Assembly (NCBI GenBank): GCA_002403205.1
Contig: DHHJ01000026.1
Coordinates: 1 to 27,923, forward strand
Reading direction: 5' to 3'
Length of the DNA stretch: 27,923 bases
From: Anaerolineaceae bacterium UBA4775
GTDB taxonomy: Bacteria; Chloroflexota; Anaerolineae; Anaerolineales; Anaerolineaceae
Shown here: positions 8,053 to 15,453 of the stretch, piece by piece
Layout: every line of letters starts with the position of its first letter
How positions within the stretch are numbered: the first letter of the stretch is position 1
Program-made: the position numbers and the translations under genes
Notes under the pieces: model-generated
Database searches by the model: none
Told to the model about the DNA's origin: nothing
What the model saw: the letters and a program-made list of their open reading frames with translations, nothing else

Positions 8053-8589
8053 ATGTACGCGATTATCAGTGAATTAGATCCAGAATCGGCGGTTACTGTG
8101 AAGACCTTGTGGGGCGAACTGCGTGACGCTTGCGGACTGGAGGCGATTTATAGCCTACCAACACCGCATCTGACCTGGTTTGCTTCAGAAGGGCTGGATG
8201 TACCTGCGGTTAAGGCTATCCTTGCCGATGTGGCTGCCGGCCGGAGCGGGTTGACAACCTATGTGTTTGGTTTGGGGATATTTTCCGGTGAGAGGCCGGT
8301 GTTTTACCTGCCGATGGTCAAATCGCAGGAGATGATCGACCTGCATAATTTACTCTGGGAAAAGGTAAATCCCCATGCCCGCCAGCCGAACATTTATTAC
8401 TCTCCGCCTTATTGGTTACCCCATATCACCCTGGCGTTAAATGATGTCACGCGTGAAAACCTGGCTTGCGCCTTGGAATCGGTGGCCTTTGAACCGGTAG
8501 AGATGGTGGTGTCTGCGGAAAACCTGATCGTTGTTGCCCAGGAGGATGATCCTGCAACCATGGGCTTACACCAATTCCGCTTCAGCTAA
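8053..8589 (+). CDS. 2'-5' RNA ligase / 2H phosphoesterase-like protein
   Basis: A 178-residue protein with the two HxT motifs that define the 2H phosphoesterase superfamily: His39-Leu-Thr41 (TPHLTWF) and His124-Ile-Thr126 (LPHITLAL), about 85 residues apart as expected. Family members cleave or form 2'-5' or cyclic phosphodiester bonds in RNA or small nucleotides. The protein begins 7 nt after cofE and ends 15 nt before cofD, so it sits inside the F420 biosynthetic set. A role in processing an F420-pathway phosphodiester or in RNA repair is possible, but neither can be read from the sequence. ATG 8053 follows GAGGACGAG. Confidence 0.8.
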   Translation: MYAIISELDPESAVTVKTLWGELRDACGLEAIYSLPTPHLTWFASEGLDVPAVKAILADVAAGRSGLTTYVFGLGIFSGERPVFYLPMVKSQEMIDLHNLLWEKVNPHARQPNIYYSPPYWLPHITLALNDVTRENLACALESVAFEPVEMVVSAENLIVVAQEDDPATMGLHQFRFS

Positions 8590-8604
8590 CTGAAGGAGCT
8601 TGCA

Positions 8605-9549
8605 TTGAACGTGATCGCATTGGCTGGTGGCGTTGGGGGTGCAAAGTTGGTCCATGGTTTAGCCGCATTGCTTTCGCCTGAACATTTCAGCGTGATCGTC
8701 AACACCGGGGACGATTTTGAATATTGCGGGTTAAAGATCAGCCCTGATTTAGACACTGTATGTTATACCCTGGCCGGTTTGGCTAACCCTGAAACAGGCT
8801 GGGGGCGGCGAGATGAGACCTGGACGGTATTTGAGGTTGTTAAAGGGTTGGGCGGCCCGGCCTGGTTTCAACTGGGTGATAAAGACCTAGCGACACACCT
8901 GGCTCGCACCGAATGGCTGAACCGGGGCTTATCTCTGTCGGAAATCACGCAGAAGCTATGCCACAGGTGGGGCGTTGAGCACCTGGTGCTGCCGATGACC
9001 GACAGCCCGGTGGAGACGATTGTGCACACAAAGGCGCAAGGCTCACTTGGTTTCCAGCATTATTTCGTTGAGCAGGCATGCCAGCCCATGGTGCGGGGCT
9101 TTGCCTTCGAGGGGGCAACCCAGGCCGCACCCGCGCCTGGCGCGCTTGAGAAAATCCGAGCCGCTGATCTGGTCATCCTGACGCCATCTAACCCCTGGGT
9201 GAGCATTGACCCGATCCTGGCTGTGCCGGGCTATCGCGATGCCCTTGTGGAAAAGGTGGTCATTGGCGTATCACCGCTGGTGGGCGGCAAGGCCTTGAAA
9301 GGTCCTGCTGCCAAGATGTTCAGTGAACTGGGGATCGAGCCGTGTGCCTCTTCCGTGGCAGAGCACTATGGTGCGCTTTTAAGCGGGTTTGTTTTTGACC
9401 ACCAGGACAGCGATGAATTGGAAAAAATCCAACGATGGCGTATAATTCCTTTACTCACTAACATCATTATGAAGGACGTACAGGATCGGGTTCGCCTTGC
9501 CAGGGAAGTCCTCACATTTGGCGAATCGGTCTCAGACAGGAGTCAATAA
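8605..9549 (+). CDS. cofD: 2-phospho-L-lactate transferase (F420 synthesis)
   Basis: Transfers the phospholactyl (or phosphoenolpyruvyl) group from its guanosine diphosphate carrier to the deazaflavin FO, giving F420-0 or its dehydro form. The 314-residue product has the family start ALAGGVGGAKLVHGL, NTGDDFEYCGL with Asp36/Asp37, ISPDLDTVCYTLAG, LPMTDSPVETIV, and SNPWVSIDPIL. The start is a TTG at 8605 with AAGGAG at 8593-8598, 6 nt upstream, and the protein aligns with the family from its first residues, so the unusual start is well supported. The cofC gene follows after 4 nt. A strong promoter-like sequence lies inside the 3' end (9418-9446). Confidence 0.95.
   Translation: MNVIALAGGVGGAKLVHGLAALLSPEHFSVIVNTGDDFEYCGLKISPDLDTVCYTLAGLANPETGWGRRDETWTVFEVVKGLGGPAWFQLGDKDLATHLARTEWLNRGLSLSEITQKLCHRWGVEHLVLPMTDSPVETIVHTKAQGSLGFQHYFVEQACQPMVRGFAFEGATQAAPAPGALEKIRAADLVILTPSNPWVSIDPILAVPGYRDALVEKVVIGVSPLVGGKALKGPAAKMFSELGIEPCASSVAEHYGALLSGFVFDHQDSDELEKIQRWRIIPLLTNIIMKDVQDRVRLAREVLTFGESVSDRSQ
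9418..9446 (+). promoter_or_regulatory. Internal promoter-like sequence in the 3' end of cofD
   Basis: TTGGAA (9418-9423), a 17-nt spacer and a perfect TATAAT (9441-9446) give a near-consensus sigma-70-type promoter. Transcription would start near 9453, about 100 nt before cofC, and could boost cofC and the LLM oxidoreductase. It lies in coding sequence, so chance occurrence is possible. Confidence 0.4.
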
Positions 9550-9553
9550 ATCT

Positions 9554-10168
9554 ATGAGCCTGTGGGCAATCGTACCAGTCAAACCTTTACGTCGCGGTAA
9601 ATCAAGACTTTCGGAAATCCTCTCCGAAGATGAACGTTCCCGATTGAATCACCACCTTTTTATCCATACCCTTGATACATTATTACAGGTAGAAGCCATT
9701 TCTGATATTCTCGTTGTCTCTCGAGATTCTGATGTGCTAACAGAAGCACGGGAGAAACGAGTCCGCACCGTCACCGAGAACGGCACGCCCGAATTGAATA
9801 ACGCCCTGCTGCGGGCGTCACTATTTTCAAATGCTTTTTCAACAGAAGGCGTGTTGATCGTCCCTGCTGACCTGCCTTTGCTGATGCCTGAAGATGTGAC
9901 GGATTTTATCGCACAGCGCACGCAACCCCCGATGATGGTGATCAGCCCGGATCGAAGGCGCCTGGGAACGAACATGTTGCTGGTAGATCCAGCAGATTTG
10001 ATCAGCTTCTCATATGGCACGAATTCGTTTGAGGAGCACTGCCACCTGGCAAAACTTAAGGGCGCTGAGGTGATCGTGGTTGAGAACGACCGCATAGCCC
10101 TGGATTTGGATGTGCCTGAGGATTATGAAATCCTCCGTTTTAAGAGTGCTTTACAGATTACAACTTAA
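9554..10168 (+). CDS. cofC: 2-phospho-L-lactate guanylyltransferase (F420 synthesis)
   Basis: Activates 2-phospholactate, phosphoenolpyruvate or 3-phosphoglycerate with GTP, releasing pyrophosphate, to make the CofD substrate. The 204-residue product has a nucleotidyltransferase fold with AIVPVKPLRRGKSRL at 5-19, ILVVSRDSDVL, VLIVPADLPLL, ISPDRRRLGTNMLL and the family end ALDLDVPEDYEIL. Which three-carbon acid it uses cannot be decided by eye. ATG 9554 is favoured. AGGAG is 11 nt upstream, slightly far, and a longer frame from 9497 would overlap cofD by 53 nt. The two-enzyme order cofD-cofC and the 4-nt gap support a working F420 pathway. Confidence 0.93.
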   Translation: MSLWAIVPVKPLRRGKSRLSEILSEDERSRLNHHLFIHTLDTLLQVEAISDILVVSRDSDVLTEAREKRVRTVTENGTPELNNALLRASLFSNAFSTEGVLIVPADLPLLMPEDVTDFIAQRTQPPMMVISPDRRRLGTNMLLVDPADLISFSYGTNSFEEHCHLAKLKGAEVIVVENDRIALDLDVPEDYEILRFKSALQITT

Positions 10169-10200
10169 TTTATCAACCCACCACGAAAAGGAAAAACAAT

Positions 10201-11202
10201 ATGACGTTAGAGAGAGTAGCTTTATATTTACAGGACGCACATGATCTACGAGATGGTTTGGATTATGTGAAATACGCAGAAGAGCGCGGTTTTGAGGCTG
10301 TTTGGCAGGCGGAAAGCCGACTGGTGCGAGATGCGATCGTCCCGATGGCTGCTTACGCTGCTGTGACAGATGAGATCCAGGTTGGATCGGGTGTGATCAA
10401 CAACTGGACACGCAATATTGGTTTACTGGCAGCGACCTTTTTAACCCTGGACGACCTGGCGCCAAACCGGATCATTTGTGGCATCGGTGCCTGGTGGGAT
10501 CCATTAGCAAAAAATGTGGGCATCGACCGCAAAAGCCCCATGGCCGCCATGGAAGAGACCATCATCGTTCTGCGGCGCTTGTTGAACATGGAAACCGTCA
10601 CATTTGATGGCGAATATGTGCATGTCAATGGGATCGAGCTTGATGTGGTGCATGGCAGGCGTGAGCCCCGCAATGTGCCGATCATGATCGGTGCAACCGG
10701 CCCCAAGATGCTTGAATTGACCGGGCGAATTGCCGATGGTGCGGTTTTGAATTACTGTGTGCCACCCGAGTATAACGAAATGGCCATCGACGAGCTTAAG
10801 AAGGGCTTGAAGGCGTCAGGCCGCACATTAGATGACCTCGACCGACCGCAATTGGTGGTTTGTTCCGTGGATGAGGATGGCGATAAAGCAATTGAAACCA
10901 GCCGCGAACTGCTGACCCAATACCTGGCGCAGCAGCCGCACATTGCCAAGGCCTCTGGCGTATCGATGGATATTGTGCATGAGATTCAATCGATTCTGGG
11001 CTGGCCTGCCACCCATGAACAGATCCAGCAGGCGAAACACCTCGTGCCCGATGACCTGATCCATCGCATCACGGCCAGCGGAACCCCCGACGAGGCCCGC
11101 AAAAAAGTGCAGGAATATGTCAATAACGGCGCAACCTGCCCCATTCTGTACCCCGTTGGTGGCAATGTGAAGGTGCTCATCGATACCTTCGCCACCAAAT
11201 GA
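10201..11202 (+). CDS. LLM class F420-dependent oxidoreductase
   Basis: A 333-residue luciferase-like TIM-barrel oxidoreductase, expected to bind F420 (or less likely FMN) in the cytoplasm. Visible family features are YVKYAEERGFEAVWQAES near 22-39, VGSGVINNWTRN, ATFLTLDDLAPNRIICGIGAWW, the AAMEETIIVLRRLL helix, PIMIGATGPKMLELTGRIADG and the C-terminal GTPDEARKKVQEYVNNGAT. The pattern resembles methylenetetrahydromethanopterin reductase-like members, but no methanopterin genes are present. Its position after npdG, cofE, cofD and cofC makes F420 the best cofactor guess. It may reduce an intermediate of the heterocycle pathway. Its stop overlaps the next start (ATGA). ATG 10201 follows AAAAGGAAAAA. 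Confidence 0.88.
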   Translation: MTLERVALYLQDAHDLRDGLDYVKYAEERGFEAVWQAESRLVRDAIVPMAAYAAVTDEIQVGSGVINNWTRNIGLLAATFLTLDDLAPNRIICGIGAWWDPLAKNVGIDRKSPMAAMEETIIVLRRLLNMETVTFDGEYVHVNGIELDVVHGRREPRNVPIMIGATGPKMLELTGRIADGAVLNYCVPPEYNEMAIDELKKGLKASGRTLDDLDRPQLVVCSVDEDGDKAIETSRELLTQYLAQQPHIAKASGVSMDIVHEIQSILGWPATHEQIQQAKHLVPDDLIHRITASGTPDEARKKVQEYVNNGATCPILYPVGGNVKVLIDTFATK

Positions 11203-11678
11203 CCCAGGTTCAAAAACAGCCGGGTTCGAAGACCTGTTTTATCTGCGGTCGTGAGAACCCGGTTGGATTAAAATTAGACTTTTACACCATTTCACCCGGG
11301 ATAGTTCGGGCAGACCTGCAAGTACCAGCAGCGTATGAAGGCTATCCCGGAATTGTCCATGGCGGCATCATCGCCGCCATCCTGGACGAGTGCGGTGGCC
11401 GGGCGCAAATGAACCGCCCGGATAAATTTATGGTAACTGCCCAGCTCAATGTGCGGTACCGCTCGCCAGTTCCCTCTAAGACGCCCCTGGTTGCGCTTGG
11501 AAAAGCAGGAGACCGACGTGGAAGGGTGTCTTATGCCCACAGTGAGCTTCAGAATCTGCAAGGTGAAGTTCTGGCAGAGGCAGAATTGGTTTTGGTCGAT
11601 ATTCCAGACTCTCAAATGGCAGAAATCGACCCGGATGCATTAGGTTGGTGTGTCTATCCCGAGGAGGAGGGAACATGA
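11199..11678 (+). CDS. PaaI-like hotdog-fold thioesterase
   Basis: A 159-residue single hotdog-domain protein, probably an acyl-CoA thioesterase. The core motif YPGIVHGGIIAAILDE at about 49-64 gives the substrate-binding helix, with Asp63/Glu64 where PaaI-type enzymes place their acidic residue. The N-terminus has CFIC (Cys13, Cys16) followed by GRENPVGLKLDFY, an arrangement common in this subgroup that may bind metal. It overlaps the LLM gene by ATGA and is itself overlapped by ATGA with the next gene, so all three are translationally coupled. If the pathway forms a CoA ester, this enzyme would release it. The substrate is unknown. Confidence 0.85.
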   Translation: MTQVQKQPGSKTCFICGRENPVGLKLDFYTISPGIVRADLQVPAAYEGYPGIVHGGIIAAILDECGGRAQMNRPDKFMVTAQLNVRYRSPVPSKTPLVALGKAGDRRGRVSYAHSELQNLQGEVLAEAELVLVDIPDSQMAEIDPDALGWCVYPEEEGT

Positions 11679-12448
11679 TCAGTGAATATTGTAGACCTGC
11701 TTCAGTTGAAGAGGCTTTGTCCCTGTTAACTGACAAATCGAAAATCCGCCTGCCCTTGGGCGGGGGGACAAGTTTGAGCCGTCAGCAATCAGGCGTCGAT
11801 GGGGTCGTGGATCTGCAGGACACCGGGCTGGATTGGATCGAAAAGGGCTCGAGAGGTCTCACTGTTGGGGCGATGACCCGGTTGGAAAGGCTCATGGCTC
11901 ACCCGGATGTGCATCCTGAGGTCAAACGGGCGATCCAGCTGGACGCGCCGGAAAACATCCGCAATATGGCCACGCTGCCTGGTTGGCTGTTCAGTAGCGG
12001 CGGCCGTTCGATCCTGACGACGGTCTTGCTGGCATTGGACGCCACCCTAACCTGGGAGCCCGGCAGCAAGCAGGTCAGGCTGGGCGATTGGTTGCCTTTA
12101 TGGAAGCAGGCCTCACCTGGGGTATTGATCACCGAAATTGCCTGGCTGGTGGGGTCTCAACTGGTTTTCGAATATGTGGCGCGTGCGCCCAAGGATCAGC
12201 CGATCCTGGTTGTGGCCGTGGCGCAATGGGGTTCGGGCAGAACACGGGTGGTATTGGGCGGGTTTGGCGACATGCCCATCATCGCCATGGATGGGCCAGA
12301 CAGCAGCGGCGTGGATGTTGCCAGCCGAGATGCTTATTTTGAGGCAGAAGATCAGTGGGCAACAGCAGCATACCGGCGCGATATCGCCGCCAAGCTTGCC
12401 CTGCGCTGTGTTGAGCGCCTGAACGCGAAAAAGGAAAGCGAGTCCTGA
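11675..12448 (+). CDS. Molybdenum hydroxylase FAD-domain subunit, degenerate
   Basis: A 257-residue protein of the CoxM/XdhB FAD-binding type, the electron-transfer subunit of hydroxylase 1. The first flavin motif is altered to LGGGTSL (28-34; usual AGGTDL). The second, normally IRNxGTIGGNL, reads IRNMATLPGWL (95-105). The C-terminal CO dehydrogenase flavoprotein-type domain (about 150-250) is recognisable from VFEYVARAPKDQPILVVAVA. Flavin binding may therefore be weakened or lost. ATG 11675 has GAGGAGGAGG upstream and overlaps the previous stop (ATGA). The next gene, encoding the fused iron-sulfur and molybdenum domains, begins 1 nt after this stop, so the two products probably form one enzyme. 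Confidence 0.8.
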   Translation: MISEYCRPASVEEALSLLTDKSKIRLPLGGGTSLSRQQSGVDGVVDLQDTGLDWIEKGSRGLTVGAMTRLERLMAHPDVHPEVKRAIQLDAPENIRNMATLPGWLFSSGGRSILTTVLLALDATLTWEPGSKQVRLGDWLPLWKQASPGVLITEIAWLVGSQLVFEYVARAPKDQPILVVAVAQWGSGRTRVVLGGFGDMPIIAMDGPDSSGVDVASRDAYFEAEDQWATAAYRRDIAAKLALRCVERLNAKKESES

Positions 12449-12449
12449 G

Positions 12450-15431
12450 ATGGAAATTACACTGAACATTAATCAACAAGACTATCCCCTGAAAATTGCG
12501 ACTGGAGAACGTCTGCTGGATACCCTTCGTAGGCTGGGTTTCTTCAGTGTTAAATACGGCGGGTGTCAAAAAGGCGAATGCGGGGCTTGTGCAGTGCTGT
12601 TTGACGGACGGCCTGTGAATAGCTGTACTATGTTGACTGCCCAGGCTGAAGGCCACCGAATCCAGACCGTTGAGAGCCTGGGTGAACACCCTGAACAGGG
12701 CTGGAAGCGGACAGAGGGCTTGCATGTCATTCAGCAGGCGTTTGTTGAGACGGGCGCAATTCAATGCGGTTATTGCACACCTGCTATGGTGCTGGTTGCC
12801 AAGTCCTTGCTGGAAAAGACCCCTTCTCCTTCAGAGGAAGAGGTGCGTGCAGCGCTTTCAGGCGTGTTATGCCGGTGCACGGGTTATATCAAACCTGTCC
12901 AGGCGGTACTGCGGGCTGCAGCGACCCTGCGCGGTGAAGAGGTCAGTCCGATTGATGAACCGTCTGCGATTGGCGGTGTGCTGGAGTTCGGAGAAGGTGA
13001 AGGAACCCCTTTGACCACAGGCCAGGGGACGCTTACTGAAACCAAGGTCTTTCCAAAGCTGAAGGTTTTGGATGAGCTTTCGCCGATGAAAACCGTTGGC
13101 CATGGCGAACCCAAGGTGGATGCCGTCAAGCTGGTGCAGGGCAAACCGGCTTTTGCTGCGGATTTCGATCGGCGCGATATGCTGGTGGCGAAGGTTTTAC
13201 GCAGCCCATACGCGCATGCGATCATCAAGCACATCGACACCTCGGCAGCGGAAGCCTTACCCGGTGTGGCGGCCGTGTTAACCTGGCAAGACCTGCCCCG
13301 GGTGATCTATTCAACGGCCGGTCAATCTCATCCCATTCCTGGCCCCCTGGATATGTTCTCTTTGGATAAGAAAGTGCGCTTCGTGGGCGATCGGGTGGCG
13401 TTTGTGGCGGCCGAGACTGCAGAGATCGCTGAAGAAGCCGTTAAATTGATCCAGGTGGAATATGAAGCGCTGCCCACGATCCTTAATGCAAAGCAGGCGA
13501 TGGAAGCGGGCGCACCCGTTATACACGATGAAGAAGAATATGTAAATTTCGCCGATTCGGACCCGAACCGCAACCTGGCGGCAGAAATTCGGATCGATAT
13601 TGGTGATGTCGAGCGCGGGCTGGCTGAGGCTGACCACATTTTTGAGGCAGAGTATGTGGTGCCCAAGGTGCAGCAAGCGCACATTGAGCCGCATGTGGTC
13701 GTGACCTACTGGGATGAGGATGACCGTTTGGTGATCCGCACCAGTACACAGGTGCCCTTCCATGTAAGGCGGCAATTGGCCCCGGTGTTGAATCTGCCTG
13801 TTAAACGTATCAGGGTGATTAAACCCCGCATCGGCGGTGGTTTTGGGGGCAAACAGGAGGTGTTGGTCGAGGATGTGGCCGCCCATTTGACCATTGCCAC
13901 TGGCCGGCCGGTGATCTATGAAATGACTCGTGAAGAGGAGTTCATCGGTGCCCGGTCGCGGCACCCCATGCGAATCCGGATGAAAACCGGCGTGAAGGCA
14001 GATGGCACCATTACAGCCAATGTGATGTATGCCCTGAGCGATACCGGTGCTTACGGCTGCCATGCGCTCACCGTGACTGGCAACACCGGTCACAAGTCCA
14101 TGGCGCTGTATGTCGGCGATGGACCCTATCGGGAGCAGCCAAATATCCGATTTTATGCCGACGTGGTTTACACCAATACGGTCCCCTCCGGTGCGTATCG
14201 AGGCTACGGTGTCCCGCAGGGTTTTTGGCCTGTCGAGCGGCACATGGAGACGATCGCCCGCGAATTGGGTCTGGACCCGATCGCATTCCGCTTAAAAAAT
14301 GCCCTGCGGGCTGGTGAACTGCATCCTTTCAGCACGGCATGGAGTGAGGGGCGTGAGCCGAAACCTGAAACGATCTACACGATCGGGTTGGAGGAGTGCG
14401 TTAACCAGGGGCGGATGGCAATTGACTGGGATCACAAATTTGGCAATAAAGCGTGGCATGCTGTCCCCGGTAAACAACATTTACGCAAGGGCATTGGCGT
14501 GGCGATGGTGATGCAAGGCACAGCGATCCCCTACCTCGATATGGGCGGTGCCAGCATCAAAATGAACGATGATGGGTCATTTAACCTTCTGGTTGGGGCG
14601 ACAGACCTGGGCACGGGTTCAGATACCGTCCTGAGCCAGATGGCGGCTGAGACCCTGGGGGTGCCCCTGGAGGATATCCTGGTGTATTCCTCAGATACCG
14701 ATTTCACCCCCTTTGACAAAGGGGCTTATGCCTCAAGCACGACGTACATCTCAGGCGCTGCGGTGGTTAAAGCTGCAGAAAAGGTAGCCCAGCAGATCTG
14801 TGACCGTGCTGCGGCGATGTTTGCAGAAAACGGACTGAAAGTTGACCCAATCGAGATCACGCTGGAGGAACGGAGGGCTGTTGCCCCTTCGGGTGAAACC
14901 GTCACCTTTGGGGAGATCGCGTTGCACGCGCTGCATCAGTCTGACCAGCGGCAGATCATGGCCGTTGCCTCACACATGTCACCGGTCGCGCCTCCACCGT
15001 TCGCTGCTCAATTTGCTGAAGTGACGGTGGACACAGAATCGGGCATGGTCACGGTTGACAAGCTGGTGATGGCCGTTGATTCGGGGGTGATCATCAACCC
15101 GGTCACCGCTTCGGGCCAGATTGAGGGCGGGATGACCCAGGCCCTGGGGTATGCCGTCTGCGAGGAGATGGTCTATGATGAACAGGGGCAGCCCAGGGAG
15201 CGCGACTTTGTAGACTATCACATTTTCCGGGCCGATGAGATGCCCGAGCTGACCACGATTTTTGTTGAAACCTTTGAGCCTTCTCACCCGTATGGTGCTA
15301 AAGCGGTAGCTGAAATCCCCCTGGATGGGGTAGCACCAGCCGTTGGCAATGCCATTCTGGATGCATGCGGCGTGTCGCTGAATGCCATCCCGGCCTTACC
15401 CGAAAAAATTTGGCAGGCATTATCGAAATAG
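12450..15431 (+). CDS. Molybdenum hydroxylase 1: fused [2Fe-2S] and molybdopterin subunit
   Basis: A 993-residue fusion. Residues 1-160 form the two-cluster ferredoxin unit: plant-type ligands Cys39, Cys44, Cys47 and Cys59, then Cys106, Cys109, Cys141 and Cys143 in QCGYCTP and CRCTG. After a linker, residues about 210-993 form the xanthine dehydrogenase-family molybdenum domain with RIGGGFGGKQEV, SGAYRGYGVPQG, GATDLGTGSDTV and catalytic Glu955 in GAKAVAEIPL. The order and length match XdhD-type selenium-associated hydroxylases. No FAD domain is fused, so the preceding gene probably provides it. It has no twin-arginine signal and is cytoplasmic. Expected reaction: hydroxylation of a purine or other N-heterocycle with water as oxygen source. 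The substrate is not known. The gene begins 1 nt after the FAD-subunit stop. Confidence 0.92.
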   Translation: MEITLNINQQDYPLKIATGERLLDTLRRLGFFSVKYGGCQKGECGACAVLFDGRPVNSCTMLTAQAEGHRIQTVESLGEHPEQGWKRTEGLHVIQQAFVETGAIQCGYCTPAMVLVAKSLLEKTPSPSEEEVRAALSGVLCRCTGYIKPVQAVLRAAATLRGEEVSPIDEPSAIGGVLEFGEGEGTPLTTGQGTLTETKVFPKLKVLDELSPMKTVGHGEPKVDAVKLVQGKPAFAADFDRRDMLVAKVLRSPYAHAIIKHIDTSAAEALPGVAAVLTWQDLPRVIYSTAGQSHPIPGPLDMFSLDKKVRFVGDRVAFVAAETAEIAEEAVKLIQVEYEALPTILNAKQAMEAGAPVIHDEEEYVNFADSDPNRNLAAEIRIDIGDVERGLAEADHIFEAEYVVPKVQQAHIEPHVVVTYWDEDDRLVIRTSTQVPFHVRRQLAPVLNLPVKRIRVIKPRIGGGFGGKQEVLVEDVAAHLTIATGRPVIYEMTREEEFIGARSRHPMRIRMKTGVKADGTITANVMYALSDTGAYGCHALTVTGNTGHKSMALYVGDGPYREQPNIRFYADVVYTNTVPSGAYRGYGVPQGFWPVERHMETIARELGLDPIAFRLKNALRAGELHPFSTAWSEGREPKPETIYTIGLEECVNQGRMAIDWDHKFGNKAWHAVPGKQHLRKGIGVAMVMQGTAIPYLDMGGASIKMNDDGSFNLLVGATDLGTGSDTVLSQMAAETLGVPLEDILVYSSDTDFTPFDKGAYASSTTYISGAAVVKAAEKVAQQICDRAAAMFAENGLKVDPIEITLEERRAVAPSGETVTFGEIALHALHQSDQRQIMAVASHMSPVAPPPFAAQFAEVTVDTESGMVTVDKLVMAVDSGVIINPVTASGQIEGGMTQALGYAVCEEMVYDEQGQPRERDFVDYHIFRADEMPELTTIFVETFEPSHPYGAKAVAEIPLDGVAPAVGNAILDACGVSLNAIPALPEKIWQALSK

Positions 15432-15453
15432 ATAATAGAATGCGAGGCTAATT

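Noticed and set aside
13311..14243. Long minus-strand frame of 310 codons opposite hydroxylase 1
   Set aside because: Shadow of a strongly supported coding sequence on the plus strand; no recognisable domain.
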